Assembly (NCBI GenBank): GCA_026992695.1
Contig: JALWYP010000475.1
Location: 1 to 11,311, forward strand
Reading direction: 5' to 3'
From: Flavobacteriaceae bacterium
GTDB taxonomy: Bacteria; Bacteroidota; Bacteroidia; Flavobacteriales; Flavobacteriaceae
DNA: 11,311 nt
Part shown: positions 1 through 8,195 of the stretch, one piece after another
Layout: the number at the start of each line of letters is the position of its first letter
How positions within the stretch are numbered: the first letter of the stretch is position 1
The notes under the pieces: model-generated
Databases searched by the model: none
Seen by the model: only the letters and a program-made list of their open reading frames with translations
What the model was told of the DNA's origin: nothing
Translations under genes and position numbers: made by a program

Positions 1-10
1 AAAAAGATTG

Positions 11-36
11 GAAAAAGTGTTTGCTTTTTCTTTTTT
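11..36 (+). terminator. Rho-independent terminator of a gene left of the window
   Basis: A perfect 7-bp stem, GAAAAAG (11-17) and CTTTTTC (24-30), encloses a 6-base loop and is followed directly by six T (31-36). This is the classic intrinsic terminator layout on the plus strand, so it probably ends a rightward gene lying off the left edge. It may also help stop the leftward propeller-protein gene that ends at 130, but on the minus strand the T-run is displaced from the stem. The stem is AT-rich and therefore weak. The rest of 1-129 shows no supportable gene. Confidence 0.5.
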
Positions 37-129
37 GGCTAACTATGCCGATCATTTTTTAATTGTTCTTCAAAAGAAAAACAGTACTTAATTGTTTAGA
101 ATAACTAAGCCATATAAGATATTGTAATC

Positions 130-1500
130 TTACTCCTTCACAACCTTAAAACTCCTAACACCCTCTTGCGTTATTAGTTTTACAAAGTAAACACCGGGTT
201 GTAAACCGGAAACATTTATCGTGTTGTTATTGCCCTGCACTTGTATCATTTCTTTACCCAACAAGTTATACACTTGTATATGTTTTATCTCCACATTATT
301 AGGGTTATTTATTTGTAAAGCGTTGGTTGCGGGGTTTGGGTAAATACTTAGTGCTTGTAAGGGTTGGTCTTTTATACCGAGATAGGTAAGGTTTTTGTAC
401 CAAGAAACCCTATAAGTTTCAATATCAACGGTTACAATATCTTTATAACCATCATTATCTATATCAGCAATATAACAAGATCTTGGATTTATAGGGTTAG
501 ATATTGTAATTTGAGTATCAAAATTACCTAAACCATCATTTTTATACCAAGCTAATTTACCATCTCCTATTGAAACAGAGACAATATCAATATCTCCGTC
601 ATTATCAATATCACCGGAGTCAACCATAATAGGCAGCTCTGGATTAGAAATTATTTGTTTAGGTCCAAACGTCCCAAAGCCATTTAAATTTTCAAACCAA
701 GCAATAGTATTTCCTCCAAATTCCACCGAGACAATGTCATTGTCATTATCTCCGTCTAAATCGGTAGCAAGCACAAACATTGTCCCTGAGTTTTCAGAAG
801 TAATAATATGCTCACTCCCAAAGATGCCTTCTCCATTCATATTTCTAAACCAAGCAGGGTTTTGATTACTTGAACTATCCGATATAACATCTATATCGCC
901 ATCTCCATCTATGTCTTCCACATCCACACTAATTGCTGTTTCTGCTATTGTGGAAATTATATTCATCCCGCTAAAGTTGCCTTGTCCTCCTACGTTTTCG
1001 TACCAAGCAATGGTATTATCTAATCTTGAACAAGCTAATATATCGTTATCTCCGTCTCCATCTATGTCGCTGCCTATAACAGTTTTGGGAACATCTTGTG
1101 TGTTATTTATAATCTTTTTATTACTAAAAGTACCGTTTCCGTCTAAGTTTTCAAACCAAACAATTTGATTAGACGAAGGGCTTAAAGACAATATGTCTAT
1201 ATCGCCATCGTTGTCAATATCTGACGCATTAACATAATCTGCAGATGGTAAGTTGTTTGTAATACTATTTTTATCACCAATATTACCCAAACCGTCTAAA
1301 TTTTCATACCAACTAACTGAATCGTCTCCCTTGGAAGCTACAATTAAATCTTTAAAACCATCCCCATTAATATCAAAACATATTGCTTTATTTGGATTTA
1401 AAACATTGGTAGTAATTACTTGTTCTTCACTAAAACCCGTTTGAGCAAATCCTTTAAATAAAAAAATATTGATTAGTAATACGAATATTATTTTTTTCAT
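130..1500 (-). CDS. Secreted VCBS/FG-GAP seven-repeat propeller protein with T9SS sorting domain
   Basis: The 456-residue protein begins with a signal peptide (hydrophobic core about residues 4-15, likely cleavage after FAQ at 18-20). Seven calcium-loop repeats of the form DxDxDGxxD start near residues 43, 94, 145, 196, 247, 297 and 346. They are spaced 49-51 residues apart, and each is followed by an aromatic AWYEN/AWFEN-like strand. Seven evenly spaced repeats fit a calcium-binding beta-propeller of the VCBS/FG-GAP type. The C-terminus (about 385-456) is a type A Por secretion/T9SS sorting domain: YPNPA at 387-391, a GVYFVK strand and a basic KVVKE end. From family knowledge, such proteins are exported by Sec, cross the outer membrane through T9SS and become surface-attached or released. 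No enzymatic domain is visible; binding or adhesion is an inference. It lies 62 bases downstream of the metalloprotease gene on the same strand and no promoter motif was found in the gap, so co-transcription is plausible. The fifth loop is degenerate (DLDGDNDND). Confidence 0.9.
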   Translation of the reverse strand: MKKIIFVLLINIFLFKGFAQTGFSEEQVITTNVLNPNKAICFDINGDGFKDLIVASKGDDSVSWYENLDGLGNIGDKNSITNNLPSADYVNASDIDNDGDIDILSLSPSSNQIVWFENLDGNGTFSNKKIINNTQDVPKTVIGSDIDGDGDNDILACSRLDNTIAWYENVGGQGNFSGMNIISTIAETAISVDVEDIDGDGDIDVISDSSSNQNPAWFRNMNGEGIFGSEHIITSENSGTMFVLATDLDGDNDNDIVSVEFGGNTIAWFENLNGFGTFGPKQIISNPELPIMVDSGDIDNDGDIDIVSVSIGDGKLAWYKNDGLGNFDTQITISNPINPRSCYIADIDNDGYKDIVTVDIETYRVSWYKNLTYLGIKDQPLQALSIYPNPATNALQINNPNNVEIKHIQVYNLLGKEMIQVQGNNNTINVSGLQPGVYFVKLITQEGVRSFKVVKE

Positions 1501-1514
1501 TGTTTATATATTTA

Positions 1515-1550
1515 TAACCCCTGACAGCATCTATGGTGCATCAGGGGTTA
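1515..1550 (-). terminator. Strong hairpin between metalloprotease and propeller genes; terminator or 5'-leader element
   Basis: A perfect 10-bp inverted repeat, TAACCCCTGA (1515-1524) and TCAGGGGTTA (1541-1550), encloses a 16-base loop that can form a further short GCA/TGC pairing. It lies 12 bases after the stop codon of the upstream minus-strand metalloprotease gene and 14 bases before the ATG of the propeller gene. On the minus strand it is followed by an A/T mix, not a T-run, so a clean rho-independent terminator is not certain. It could partly terminate, stabilise the 3' end of the upstream message, or act as a leader structure for the downstream gene. Confidence 0.5.
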
Positions 1551-1562
1551 AATTTACTAAAA

Positions 1563-2984
1563 TTAATTATTATCTTTTAAAATAATAGTTTGGTCTATGG
1601 CTCCGTTGTTATACACTTTATCTATTTTATACAATCCGGGTTGTAGGTTTTGTATTAACTGTGGGTTGTTAATGGCGGTGGAGTCTTGGGGCATAACCGT
1701 TACGTTGGCATTTAACACACCATCGTTAAACTTGGTAACAATACCGCTTCCGGCTGCTTTGTTATTGTTATCGTAACATTTTCGTGGATAATCATAGTAA
1801 TCACTATCGTTACCTACTTGATCTACTTCTTCAATATAAATTGCCGAGTGGTTGGGGTGTTTTATGTTACCGTAGTTGGTATCGTTTTCTGTAATTGCCA
1901 ATAAAACATTTGTCCAATTCACAGGATACGAAATATCATAAAAATCTGCCGGTTGCGGATAATTTCCGTCACATTCAACAAATCGGTAGTTAAATCCGGG
2001 CTGAAAGTACGGGGTATGTATTGTTGGGTCGTAAGCCCCAGCCAGGTAATATTCGCCTTTATAGGGTTCATATAAAGATGCTATAGTTCCCTCGGCATTT
2101 GCCATAGTACTAGACGTTAAGAGTCTTTCTCGCATTCGTATTTTTTGCCCTACCGTAAATCTGTCACCGCACAGCCGTAACCCGCCGTAACCCATAAAAT
2201 TCTTGGTGTCTTCAGATGTAATTACATATAGTTCATTTTCACAATCACTACCATTACCAATATATTCACAAGTGTTCGGGTCAACATCATTCCACATTCT
2301 GTCCTGTGCCGGCGTGTCTATAATCTTGTCGCCTTTTTCATCTGCATTATAATTGGGGTCATTGGGGTTGCGAGTAACATGTTCACAATTAGAAGAATTA
2401 TAACCAATAAAAGTATGAGGTAATCCCAGTACGTGACCAAATTCGTGAAGCATGACGGGTGTGGTTACCGCTTCAAAGCGAATCGCAAAAACGGCTCCGA
2501 GCGGAGTGGCAATACCCGAGAAATTAGTAGTGCCATCGCCGGAGTGTTTGGGCATATACACATTAATAGCATTGGGTTCCTTATATCCGTTACTTGCTGC
2601 CCAAGCTTTCATATTACCATAAGAACTGGCTCCTCCAACGGTTATTGTATCAAACTGATTTGAAGCAAATCGTTCAAATCCTCTATACTTAACAAATATC
2701 TTGGCATCATTTAGTGCAATATTCATCCTTGCAACCGCATCCAGTACCATATCTTCTGTTATTTGATTGTTAGAAGGAACATCGTCTTCCGAGTTTATTT
2801 CCCAAAATTTAATATTATACACTACCGGGTCAAAGGTATCTAAATACGCAGGGTCTATACTATTACTATAGTTGGTAGCATAATAACTACTACCCTCATC
2901 AGGCGTAGCACAAATATCCTGTTGTTGCCCAAAAGCAAGCAAAGTTACGTTTAACAATAACAATGTAATTATTTTTGATTTCAT
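1563..2984 (-). CDS. Secreted zinc metalloprotease, M43 (pappalysin/cytophagalysin)-like
   Basis: The 473-residue protein starts with a signal peptide (hydrophobic about 5-18, cleavage near FGQ at 18-20). The zinc-binding metzincin motif HEFGHVLGLPH spans 180-190, with ligands H180, H184 and H190 and catalytic E181. Downstream are a DTP-Q segment (223-227), the Met-turn NFMGY (262-266) and an FTVGQKIRMRERL helix (276-288). This order and the paired cysteines around them are typical of peptidase family M43 in Bacteroidota. The family cleaves extracellular proteins; the substrate here cannot be predicted. The catalytic domain covers roughly residues 50-290, followed by about 180 residues of unassigned C-terminal sequence. 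The end (about 441-473, with QNLQPGLYKI and a TIILKDNN finish) resembles the last strands of a T9SS type A sorting domain but lacks YPNP. The gene is divergent from metG and lies upstream of the propeller-protein gene. Confidence 0.9.
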   Translation of the reverse strand: MKSKIITLLLLNVTLLAFGQQQDICATPDEGSSYYATNYSNSIDPAYLDTFDPVVYNIKFWEINSEDDVPSNNQITEDMVLDAVARMNIALNDAKIFVKYRGFERFASNQFDTITVGGASSYGNMKAWAASNGYKEPNAINVYMPKHSGDGTTNFSGIATPLGAVFAIRFEAVTTPVMLHEFGHVLGLPHTFIGYNSSNCEHVTRNPNDPNYNADEKGDKIIDTPAQDRMWNDVDPNTCEYIGNGSDCENELYVITSEDTKNFMGYGGLRLCGDRFTVGQKIRMRERLLTSSTMANAEGTIASLYEPYKGEYYLAGAYDPTIHTPYFQPGFNYRFVECDGNYPQPADFYDISYPVNWTNVLLAITENDTNYGNIKHPNHSAIYIEEVDQVGNDSDYYDYPRKCYDNNNKAAGSGIVTKFNDGVLNANVTVMPQDSTAINNPQLIQNLQPGLYKIDKVYNNGAIDQTIILKDNN

Positions 2985-3029
2985 ACGTTTTTAGTTTTAA
3001 AATTAAACAATAAAATCTCTGTCACACTA

Positions 3030-3065
3030 CCGTTTGCAACCGGCAGTACAAAATGGCTTGCAAGC
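3030..3065. repeat. Pair of TTGCAA-centred palindromes
   Basis: CCGTTTGCAACCGG (3030-3043) is palindromic apart from one mismatched pair. GCTTGCAAGC (3056-3065) is a perfect 10-bp palindrome. Their centres are 24 bp apart, close to two helical turns plus a few bases. Paired palindromes upstream of a gene can be operator half-sites for a dimeric regulator, but nothing else here identifies one. They fall in the long 5' leader inferred for the metalloprotease gene. Confidence 0.3.
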
Positions 3066-3170
3066 ATTTTTACTTTTTCGAGATTTGTTGTCTAAGCTAT
3101 AAAAAAAAAAATGAGACTCTACAATTTTTTTGTGTTAAAATTTTGATTTACAGCCCATTGTATGGTTTTT

Positions 3171-3194
3171 CCTTACTTTTAGTAAGGTTTTTTT
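3171..3194 (+). terminator. Orphan rho-independent terminator on the plus strand
   Basis: A perfect 7-bp stem, CCTTACT (3171-3177) and AGTAAGG (3181-3187), with a TTT loop is followed at once by seven T (3188-3194). It works as a terminator only in the plus direction, because the minus strand has an A-run after the stem. No plus-strand gene lies upstream of it: the nearest gene, the metalloprotease, runs the other way. It could end a small RNA, act as an attenuator ahead of metG, or shield metG from antisense readthrough. Confidence 0.6.
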
Positions 3195-3234
3195 GTAGAG
3201 TAGCTGTTATATTTTTTCATTACTAAATATAACC

Positions 3235-3268
3235 CAAACTTATAAGGTCTAAAAAAAGAATAACACAA
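3235..3268 (-). promoter_or_regulatory. Candidate promoter of the metalloprotease gene
   Basis: On the minus strand a full match to the Bacteroidota -7 element TAnnTTTG (TAAGTTTG, 3235-3242) is preceded by a TTG (3266-3268) 23 bases upstream. That is at the edge of the 17-23 base spacing I recall for flavobacterial promoters. Transcription would start near 3228, giving a leader of about 240 bases that includes the TTGCAA palindromes. It is a motif match only. Confidence 0.35.
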
Positions 3269-3285
3269 ATACCGTGTTTTTTAGT

Positions 3286-3293
3286 TACTTTTG
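3286..3293 (+). promoter_or_regulatory. Candidate -7 element of the metG promoter
   Basis: TACTTTTG matches TAnnTTTG exactly and ends 17 bases before the metG ATG, implying a very short leader of about 10 bases. No TTG lies at the expected -33 distance, which weakens the call. The same octamer occurs on the minus strand upstream of the porin gene. Confidence 0.4.
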
Positions 3294-3310
3294 CTTTTTT
3301 AAACCACAGT

Positions 3311-5374
3311 ATGAAACAAGCACCTAAAAGATATACTATAACCGCCGCATTACCGTATGTAAACGGACCCATTCACATAGGACACTTAGCCGGTGTATAT
3401 GTTCCGGCAGATATTTATGCTCGTTATCAAAGACTTCAAAACAAAGATGTTCTTTTTGTTTGCGGAAGTGACGAACACGGCGTGCCCATTACCTTAAAAG
3501 CAAAAAAAGAAGGAATAACACCTCAAGAAGTTGTAGATAAATACCATAAAATAGTAAAAAAATCATTTGAAGATTTTGGTATTTCATTCGATAATTATTC
3601 GCGTACTTCGGCTAAAATACATCATAAAACCGCTTCCGGTTTTTTTAAAAAATTGTATAAAGACGGAAAGTTTATTGAACAAACTACAGAGCAGTTGTAT
3701 GATGAAGAAGCGCAGCAGTTTTTGGCAGACCGCTTTGTGGTAGGCACCTGCCCAAAATGTGGCAACGAAGAAAGTTATGGCGACCAATGCGAAGCTTGCG
3801 GAACCTCGCACAACGCCACCGATTTAATAAATCCTAAATCTGCTATTACTGGAAACACGCCAACCCTAAAAAAAACCAAACACTGGTTTTTACCACTAGA
3901 CCAATACCAAGACTGGTTAAAACAATGGATTTTAGAACAACATAAAAACAACTGGAAAACCAATGTGTTAGGGCAATGCAAATCATGGTTGGACGATGGA
4001 TTACGACCTAGAGCCGTTACAAGAGATTTGGATTGGGGAATTCCCGTTCCGGTAGAAGGTGCAGAAGGAAAAGTATTATATGTTTGGTTCGATGCGCCTA
4101 TCGGGTATATCTCATCCACAAAAGAATGGGCAGAAAGAGAAGGTAAAGACTGGGAACCCTATTGGAAAAATGATGACACAAAACTATTGCATTTTATAGG
4201 AAAGGACAACATCGTTTTTCACTGTATTATTTTTCCGTCTATGCTTAAAGCCGAAGGAAGTTTTATCTTACCCGAAAACGTACCGGCAAACGAGTTTTTA
4301 AATCTCGAAGGAAACAAACTTTCTACCAGTAAAAACTGGGCGGTTTGGTTACACGAATACTTAGAAGATTTCCCAAATCAACAAGATATACTGCGTTATG
4401 TACTAACGGCAAATGCCCCCGAAACCAAAGATAACGACTTTACTTGGGCAGATTTTCAAGCCCGAAACAACAACGAGCTGGTAGCTGTTTTTGGTAATTT
4501 TATAAATCGCGTGGTAGTGCTTACCCATAAATATTATGATGGCATTGTGCCTACTCCTTCAAATTTTTCTGAAATAGACAAAGAGGTGCTAACACAACTG
4601 CAAAATTATCCTAAGGTAATAGCAGATAGTATAGAACGGTATCGTTTTAGAGAAGCACAAACCCAAATGATGAATGTGGCGCGGTTGGGAAATAAATACT
4701 TAGCAGACGAAGAACCTTGGAAAACAATAAAAACCGATGAACAACGCACAAAAACCGTGATGTATGTTGCTTTGCAAATCGCTTCGGTATTAGCGGTATT
4801 AAGCGAACCTTTTTTGCCGTTTACTTCAAAAAAGTTAAAGAATATACTTCAGTTAAAAAATTCTTTAGTTTGGAAAGATATTTCTGAAAAAAAAGTTTTA
4901 GTACCGGCTGGACATGCCATAGGAAAAGCCGAATTGCTTTTTAGTAAAATAGAAGATGTGCAAGTTCAACAACAATTAGACAAGTTGGAAGCAACCAAAA
5001 AACTAAATCTAATGCAAAAAACACAACCTCAAATAACACCTCAAAAAGATACCATTCAATTTGATGATTTTACCAAACTCGATATGCGTGTAGGAACCAT
5101 CATTGAAGCTGAAAAAATGCCTAAAACTAAAAAGCTTTTGGTTTTAAAGGTAGATACCGGAATAGACGTAAGAACCATTGTATCGGGAATTGCCGAAAGT
5201 TTTTCGCCGGAAGAAGTAGTTGGTAAAAAAGTGACGGTTTTGGTTAACCTTGCTCCAAGAAAATTACGAGGAGTAGAAAGTCAAGGAATGATTTTAATGA
5301 CCGAAACCACCGAAGGCAACTTAGTGTTTATCAACCCTGACGATGAGATTAATAACGGAGCAACAATTAGTTAG
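3311..5374 (+). CDS. metG: Methionine--tRNA ligase (MetRS) with C-terminal tRNA-binding domain
   Basis: The cytoplasmic enzyme charges tRNA-Met (initiator and elongator) with methionine using ATP. The 687 residues match the usual length of the long bacterial form. The class I signature HIGH is at 22-25, followed by the connective-peptide zinc knuckle with C147, C150, C160 and C163. The KMSKS loop reads KLSTSK at 336-341; the lysine-to-threonine change is usual for this enzyme in Bacteroidota, as I recall it, and is not a defect. The anticodon-binding helical domain follows (about 380-550). The C-terminal OB-fold of the EMAP/Trbp111 type (about 584-687, with [12 protein letters not shown]) helps dimerise the enzyme and hold tRNA. 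The ATG start sits just before the first core strand and has no Shine-Dalgarno, as is normal in this phylum. The gene converges on the porin gene with 39 bases between the stop codons. Confidence 0.97.
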   Translation: MKQAPKRYTITAALPYVNGPIHIGHLAGVYVPADIYARYQRLQNKDVLFVCGSDEHGVPITLKAKKEGITPQEVVDKYHKIVKKSFEDFGISFDNYSRTSAKIHHKTASGFFKKLYKDGKFIEQTTEQLYDEEAQQFLADRFVVGTCPKCGNEESYGDQCEACGTSHNATDLINPKSAITGNTPTLKKTKHWFLPLDQYQDWLKQWILEQHKNNWKTNVLGQCKSWLDDGLRPRAVTRDLDWGIPVPVEGAEGKVLYVWFDAPIGYISSTKEWAEREGKDWEPYWKNDDTKLLHFIGKDNIVFHCIIFPSMLKAEGSFILPENVPANEFLNLEGNKLSTSKNWAVWLHEYLEDFPNQQDILRYVLTANAPETKDNDFTWADFQARNNNELVAVFGNFINRVVVLTHKYYDGIVPTPSNFSEIDKEVLTQLQNYPKVIADSIERYRFREAQTQMMNVARLGNKYLADEEPWKTIKTDEQRTKTVMYVALQIASVLAVLSEPFLPFTSKKLKNILQLKNSLVWKDISEKKVLVPAGHAIGKAELLFSKIEDVQVQQQLDKLEATKKLNLMQKTQPQITPQKDTIQFDDFTKLDMRVGTIIEAEKMPKTKKLLVLKVDTGIDVRTIVSGIAESFSPEEVVGKKVTVLVNLAPRKLRGVESQGMILMTETTEGNLVFINPDDEINNGATIS

Positions 5375-5413
5375 TATTGAGATTAGTTTTACAAGGTGTT
5401 GTACAAATTGGGT

Positions 5414-6601
5414 TTAGAAGTCAACTAAGACCCTAAACAAGTCTGCTTGCAAGAGCGGGTTTTCTTCGGGAGAATGTAAATCACTCATTACGTGATTATA
5501 TACAAACCGTGTATGCGCATTTAAATACCAATTAACACCTAAGGTAACATTACTAACCTTGTCGTTGTAGCCGGTAGTAACAATATCTGAATAATCTAAA
5601 ACAGAATACCTGATTGCTAATTCAACAGCTCCCCAGCCCCCCTTATCGAAATTAAAATCTTTATTAGGAATCAGTCGTGTTTCGGCACCTTTTTTAAATT
5701 GATGATGTTCTCCCGTAAGGCAGTAGGATGCTGAAGCATAATAACCGTTTACGTTTAATGTTCCGTTTTCCTCCGTATTGTAACCTGCAATTTCGTACTC
5801 TCCTTGGAGGGTTAAAGACCCTATTGTGCCGGCTAGTTCAAACCCAATATCTTGCTGTGTTTTTAAACTATCAATTACAACTTTTATGGTTTCTCCCATA
5901 TGATTTTCAGGTCTAAACGATAAGGTATAAGAGGCGGGCTCTTTATCTCGTTTTCTGTTTTCATAATGAGTTCCCAGATGAACTGAAATGTTTTTTTGTT
6001 TTTTTTGGTAAACCAAACTGGTAAACCGCACCACAAAATGTTGCCCTCTATCCAATTGCTTATCTAAAAAGCCTTCATTATGGTCTCCATTAAAAGCATA
6101 GGATAATTGTAAGCCTAGTTTTCCGTTAAGTAAACCAAAATTACTATAATGAAACCCGGAATTCCATCTAAAATTTTGTGTGTGAGTCATCATAGAACGT
6201 TCAAAAAACACCAAGTATTTACTACTGGTTTCCATTTCTAACCCCGTGGGTTCTGTAACACTTCCAAAAGCTAATTCACCGCCAATTACCGGAAGATCTG
6301 TAAAAGCAATATATAAATCTCTATATGCTACCTCACCTCCATTAAAAGCAAATTGAGCTACATAGCGAATGTGGTCAAAAATAGTTCCCTTAGCTTGAAG
6401 AAAAACCCTTCTAAATTGTTGTCCGCTAAACAAATAATCTTCTCCTGGGGCGATTCCGTCTTTTTGGTGTAAAAATTCAAAATCGTAGTGTATTCTACCA
6501 TGAAGCTCAGCCGTGGGAGTAAATTTCTTTTTTGAATCTTGTGCCTGAAGTGTTTGTAAACTAATTAAGAATAGTGCAAAAATAAAGTTATAATAACCCA
6601 T
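5414..6601 (-). CDS. Outer-membrane porin of the OprO/OprP (Porin_O_P) type
   Basis: The 395-residue protein starts with a signal peptide (hydrophobic about 5-18, cleavage near LQAQ at 18-21). The mature part shows alternating beta-strand patterns and ends in VLVDF, with the terminal phenylalanine typical of the beta-barrel assembly signal. A segment near residues 105-165, with an EPTGLE motif, a FERSM motif and a NSGFHYSNFGLLNGK stretch, resembles the phosphate/pyrophosphate-selective porin family OprO/P. In Bacteroidota many such proteins occur without a known substrate, so phosphate uptake should not be assumed; no phosphate-regulation genes lie nearby. It has its own candidate promoter at 6663-6695 and lies downstream of the delta-60 protein gene on the same strand. 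Confidence 0.82.
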   Translation of the reverse strand: MGYYNFIFALFLISLQTLQAQDSKKKFTPTAELHGRIHYDFEFLHQKDGIAPGEDYLFSGQQFRRVFLQAKGTIFDHIRYVAQFAFNGGEVAYRDLYIAFTDLPVIGGELAFGSVTEPTGLEMETSSKYLVFFERSMMTHTQNFRWNSGFHYSNFGLLNGKLGLQLSYAFNGDHNEGFLDKQLDRGQHFVVRFTSLVYQKKQKNISVHLGTHYENRKRDKEPASYTLSFRPENHMGETIKVVIDSLKTQQDIGFELAGTIGSLTLQGEYEIAGYNTEENGTLNVNGYYASASYCLTGEHHQFKKGAETRLIPNKDFNFDKGGWGAVELAIRYSVLDYSDIVTTGYNDKVSNVTLGVNWYLNAHTRFVYNHVMSDLHSPEENPLLQADLFRVLVDF

Positions 6602-6662
6602 GGTTATGCTATTATTTAAGTTTTAATGCAAATTTAAAAGACTATCTTGTCTTAAATGGTAA

Positions 6663-6695
6663 CAAAAGTAACACAGGTATTATTAGTATGTACAA
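6663..6695 (-). promoter_or_regulatory. Candidate promoter of the porin gene
   Basis: On the minus strand TACTTTTG (6663-6670) is an exact TAnnTTTG match, with a TTG (6693-6695) 22 bases upstream, within the expected flavobacterial spacing. Transcription would begin about 55 bases before the ATG. It lies in the 118-base gap after the delta-60 protein gene, suggesting the porin is transcribed independently. No terminator hairpin is evident in that gap. Confidence 0.45.
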
Positions 6696-6719
6696 CTTTT
6701 TAATAAGAACAACCCGCTT

Positions 6720-8180
6720 CTACTTTTTAATAATCTTTCTTATCCCTCTTGGGGTTTTAAATAAGTATATTCCTTGCTGTAACGCAGAAATATCGAGGGT
6801 GGTTTCTTGGTTTAGTAGCACGCCGGTCTGCACCTTTTTTCCGGTAACATCAAAAATAGAGTAGGGCAAGTTGTTTTGAGTAAGTCCTTTAATATTAATT
6901 TGGTTTGAAGCCGGATTTGGATAAACAAAAATTTCATTACCGGAAACATCATCTACTCCCAAAACCGTATTATTATAACGAAAAACAATTATGTTAGGGT
7001 CTCCGTTATACCACATAGAGCCTCCCGTTGCGATAATTTTTCCGTCCGGTTGAAACGCTGCATTTAGACTCCCCAATTCAGAGAAGTTGTGTTGAAATTG
7101 AAATGTAGCATCTAACTGTCCGTTTTGATGAAAACGTGTTAGTGTTAAAATGCCTCCACCCTCAAAAAAATCCCATCCTAAATCCACAATTACAATTCTG
7201 TCATTTTCTTGAATTAAAACATCCCCTAAACCGTAATTATCGATAAATCCATTGTTGCCAAAAGAGGTGTCTTGGAACCCTAAAGCTGATAACTTATACG
7301 TATATGAATAAATTATTTCATTAACATTGTCTGCATAATCACAATAAGCAATAATACTTCCGTTACTTAATACGCCTATTTTTCCACAAGAGTAGTTATT
7401 ATCTGCAGGTATTTGAGCTATAGAATTAGTGCCATAATCGGCATCTGCAACTCCCGAAGACGAAACTTTTACTACTCCGTTAAAGGTGTTTTCTCCGGTG
7501 TTTTTAAATTTTCCGGAAATAAAAAGCATTCCGGTATTATCCGTAACCAATCTTGAAGGAGAATTTGTTTCGTCTGCTACCTGAAGCACTGCTACTCCGT
7601 TGGTTGCAAAGGCAGTATCCAAGTTTCCGTTAGGCAAAAATCGCTTAAGAACCAGTTGCGAAATGCCTCCGCCGGTTTCCTTTCCTAAGACAAGAATATT
7701 ATTGTTTTCCAAAACGATAAAATCTCGGGCAATTTGATCTCCGGTTGCGACTACCAACTCACCGCTGTTTCCAAAAGCAGTATCCAATGTTCCGTTAGCA
7801 AGTAATTTAATAAGAATAAAATCTCCGGAAGAATTGGTAGTTAAGACCAACAAATCTTCTCCGGTAGTTAAAATTTTTAAATACGAATCTTGAAAATTAG
7901 CATCATTCCAAACACCATTTGTTCCAAACGAATTATTGATGCTTCCGTTAGGCAAATAACTAATAATTATTTTATCATTCGGATATAAGGAAGCAGCCTC
8001 AGCCGTGACAAAAATTGTGCCCGATGGCGCTGTAGTTACAAGCATACTGGAATCCCAATCATTACCAAAATCGGTTTCTACAATCCCATTATTTCCAAAG
8101 CTAAGATCCGGGCTTCCGTCTTGCGAAAATCCCCAAAAACCTATTAGAATAAACACCCATACAAAGTAATTTTTTTTCAT
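6720..8180 (-). CDS. Secreted delta-60 repeat protein with T9SS sorting domain
   Basis: The start is set at 8180, not at the in-frame ATG at 8222, because MKKNYF opens a proper signal peptide (hydrophobic about 5-17, cleavage near GFSQ at 17-20) while the longer form puts a non-signal stretch before it. The resulting protein has 486 residues. It contains seven delta-60 type repeats, recognisable by (P/A)NGxLDxxFGxxG units near residues 23, 79, 128, 184, 243, 302 and 353; the last ones are degenerate. Such repeats are thought to form beta-propeller-like folds of unknown function. The C-terminus (about 416-486) is a type A T9SS sorting domain: YPNPA at 420-424, a QQGIYLFK strand and a basic IIKK end. 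No catalytic motif is visible. The gene is divergent from recJ, with 142 bases between start codons. Confidence 0.88.
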   Translation of the reverse strand: MKKNYFVWVFILIGFWGFSQDGSPDLSFGNNGIVETDFGNDWDSSMLVTTAPSGTIFVTAEAASLYPNDKIIISYLPNGSINNSFGTNGVWNDANFQDSYLKILTTGEDLLVLTTNSSGDFILIKLLANGTLDTAFGNSGELVVATGDQIARDFIVLENNNILVLGKETGGGISQLVLKRFLPNGNLDTAFATNGVAVLQVADETNSPSRLVTDNTGMLFISGKFKNTGENTFNGVVKVSSSGVADADYGTNSIAQIPADNNYSCGKIGVLSNGSIIAYCDYADNVNEIIYSYTYKLSALGFQDTSFGNNGFIDNYGLGDVLIQENDRIVIVDLGWDFFEGGGILTLTRFHQNGQLDATFQFQHNFSELGSLNAAFQPDGKIIATGGSMWYNGDPNIIVFRYNNTVLGVDDVSGNEIFVYPNPASNQINIKGLTQNNLPYSIFDVTGKKVQTGVLLNQETTLDISALQQGIYLFKTPRGIRKIIKK

Positions 8181-8195
8181 AACAAATAATCTTAT

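Larger units (their letters stand above)
2985..3310. other. Structured intergenic region between divergent protease and metG genes
   Basis: These 326 bases hold no convincing protein gene. Visible elements are two TTGCAA-centred palindromes (3030-3043 and 3056-3065), an A11 run (3101-3111), an 11-codon open frame at 3111-3146, an 8-bp inverted repeat ACTCTACA/TGTAGAGT (3116-3123 and 3194-3201), an orphan plus-strand terminator (3171-3194), and -7 promoter matches facing each way (3235-3242 minus, 3286-3293 plus). It probably carries the divergent promoters of the protease gene and metG, and possibly a short plus-strand transcript. Confidence 0.7.

Noticed and set aside
1..90. Short open frames running in from the left edge on the plus strand
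   Set aside because: All are under about 30 codons, show no recognisable motif, and overlap a good terminator hairpin at 11-36, so the stretch is more likely non-coding.
911..1444. Plus-strand open frames opposite the propeller gene, and similar frames opposite the protease, metG, porin and recJ genes
   Set aside because: They are short antisense shadows of well-supported genes with low-complexity translations and no domains.
3111..3146. 11-codon open frame MRLYNFFVLKF as a gene
   Set aside because: It is too short to support as a coding feature and has no ribosome site; kept only as part of the small-RNA/leader finding.
4316..4333. KLSTSK in place of the KMSKS signature in MetRS
   Set aside because: It looked like a defective catalytic loop, but this variant is, as I recall, normal in Bacteroidota MetRS, and all other motifs are intact.
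5389..5403. TACAA-GGTG-TTGTA hairpin between the convergent metG and porin stops
   Set aside because: The stem is only 5 bp, AT-rich and has no T-run, too weak to call a terminator.
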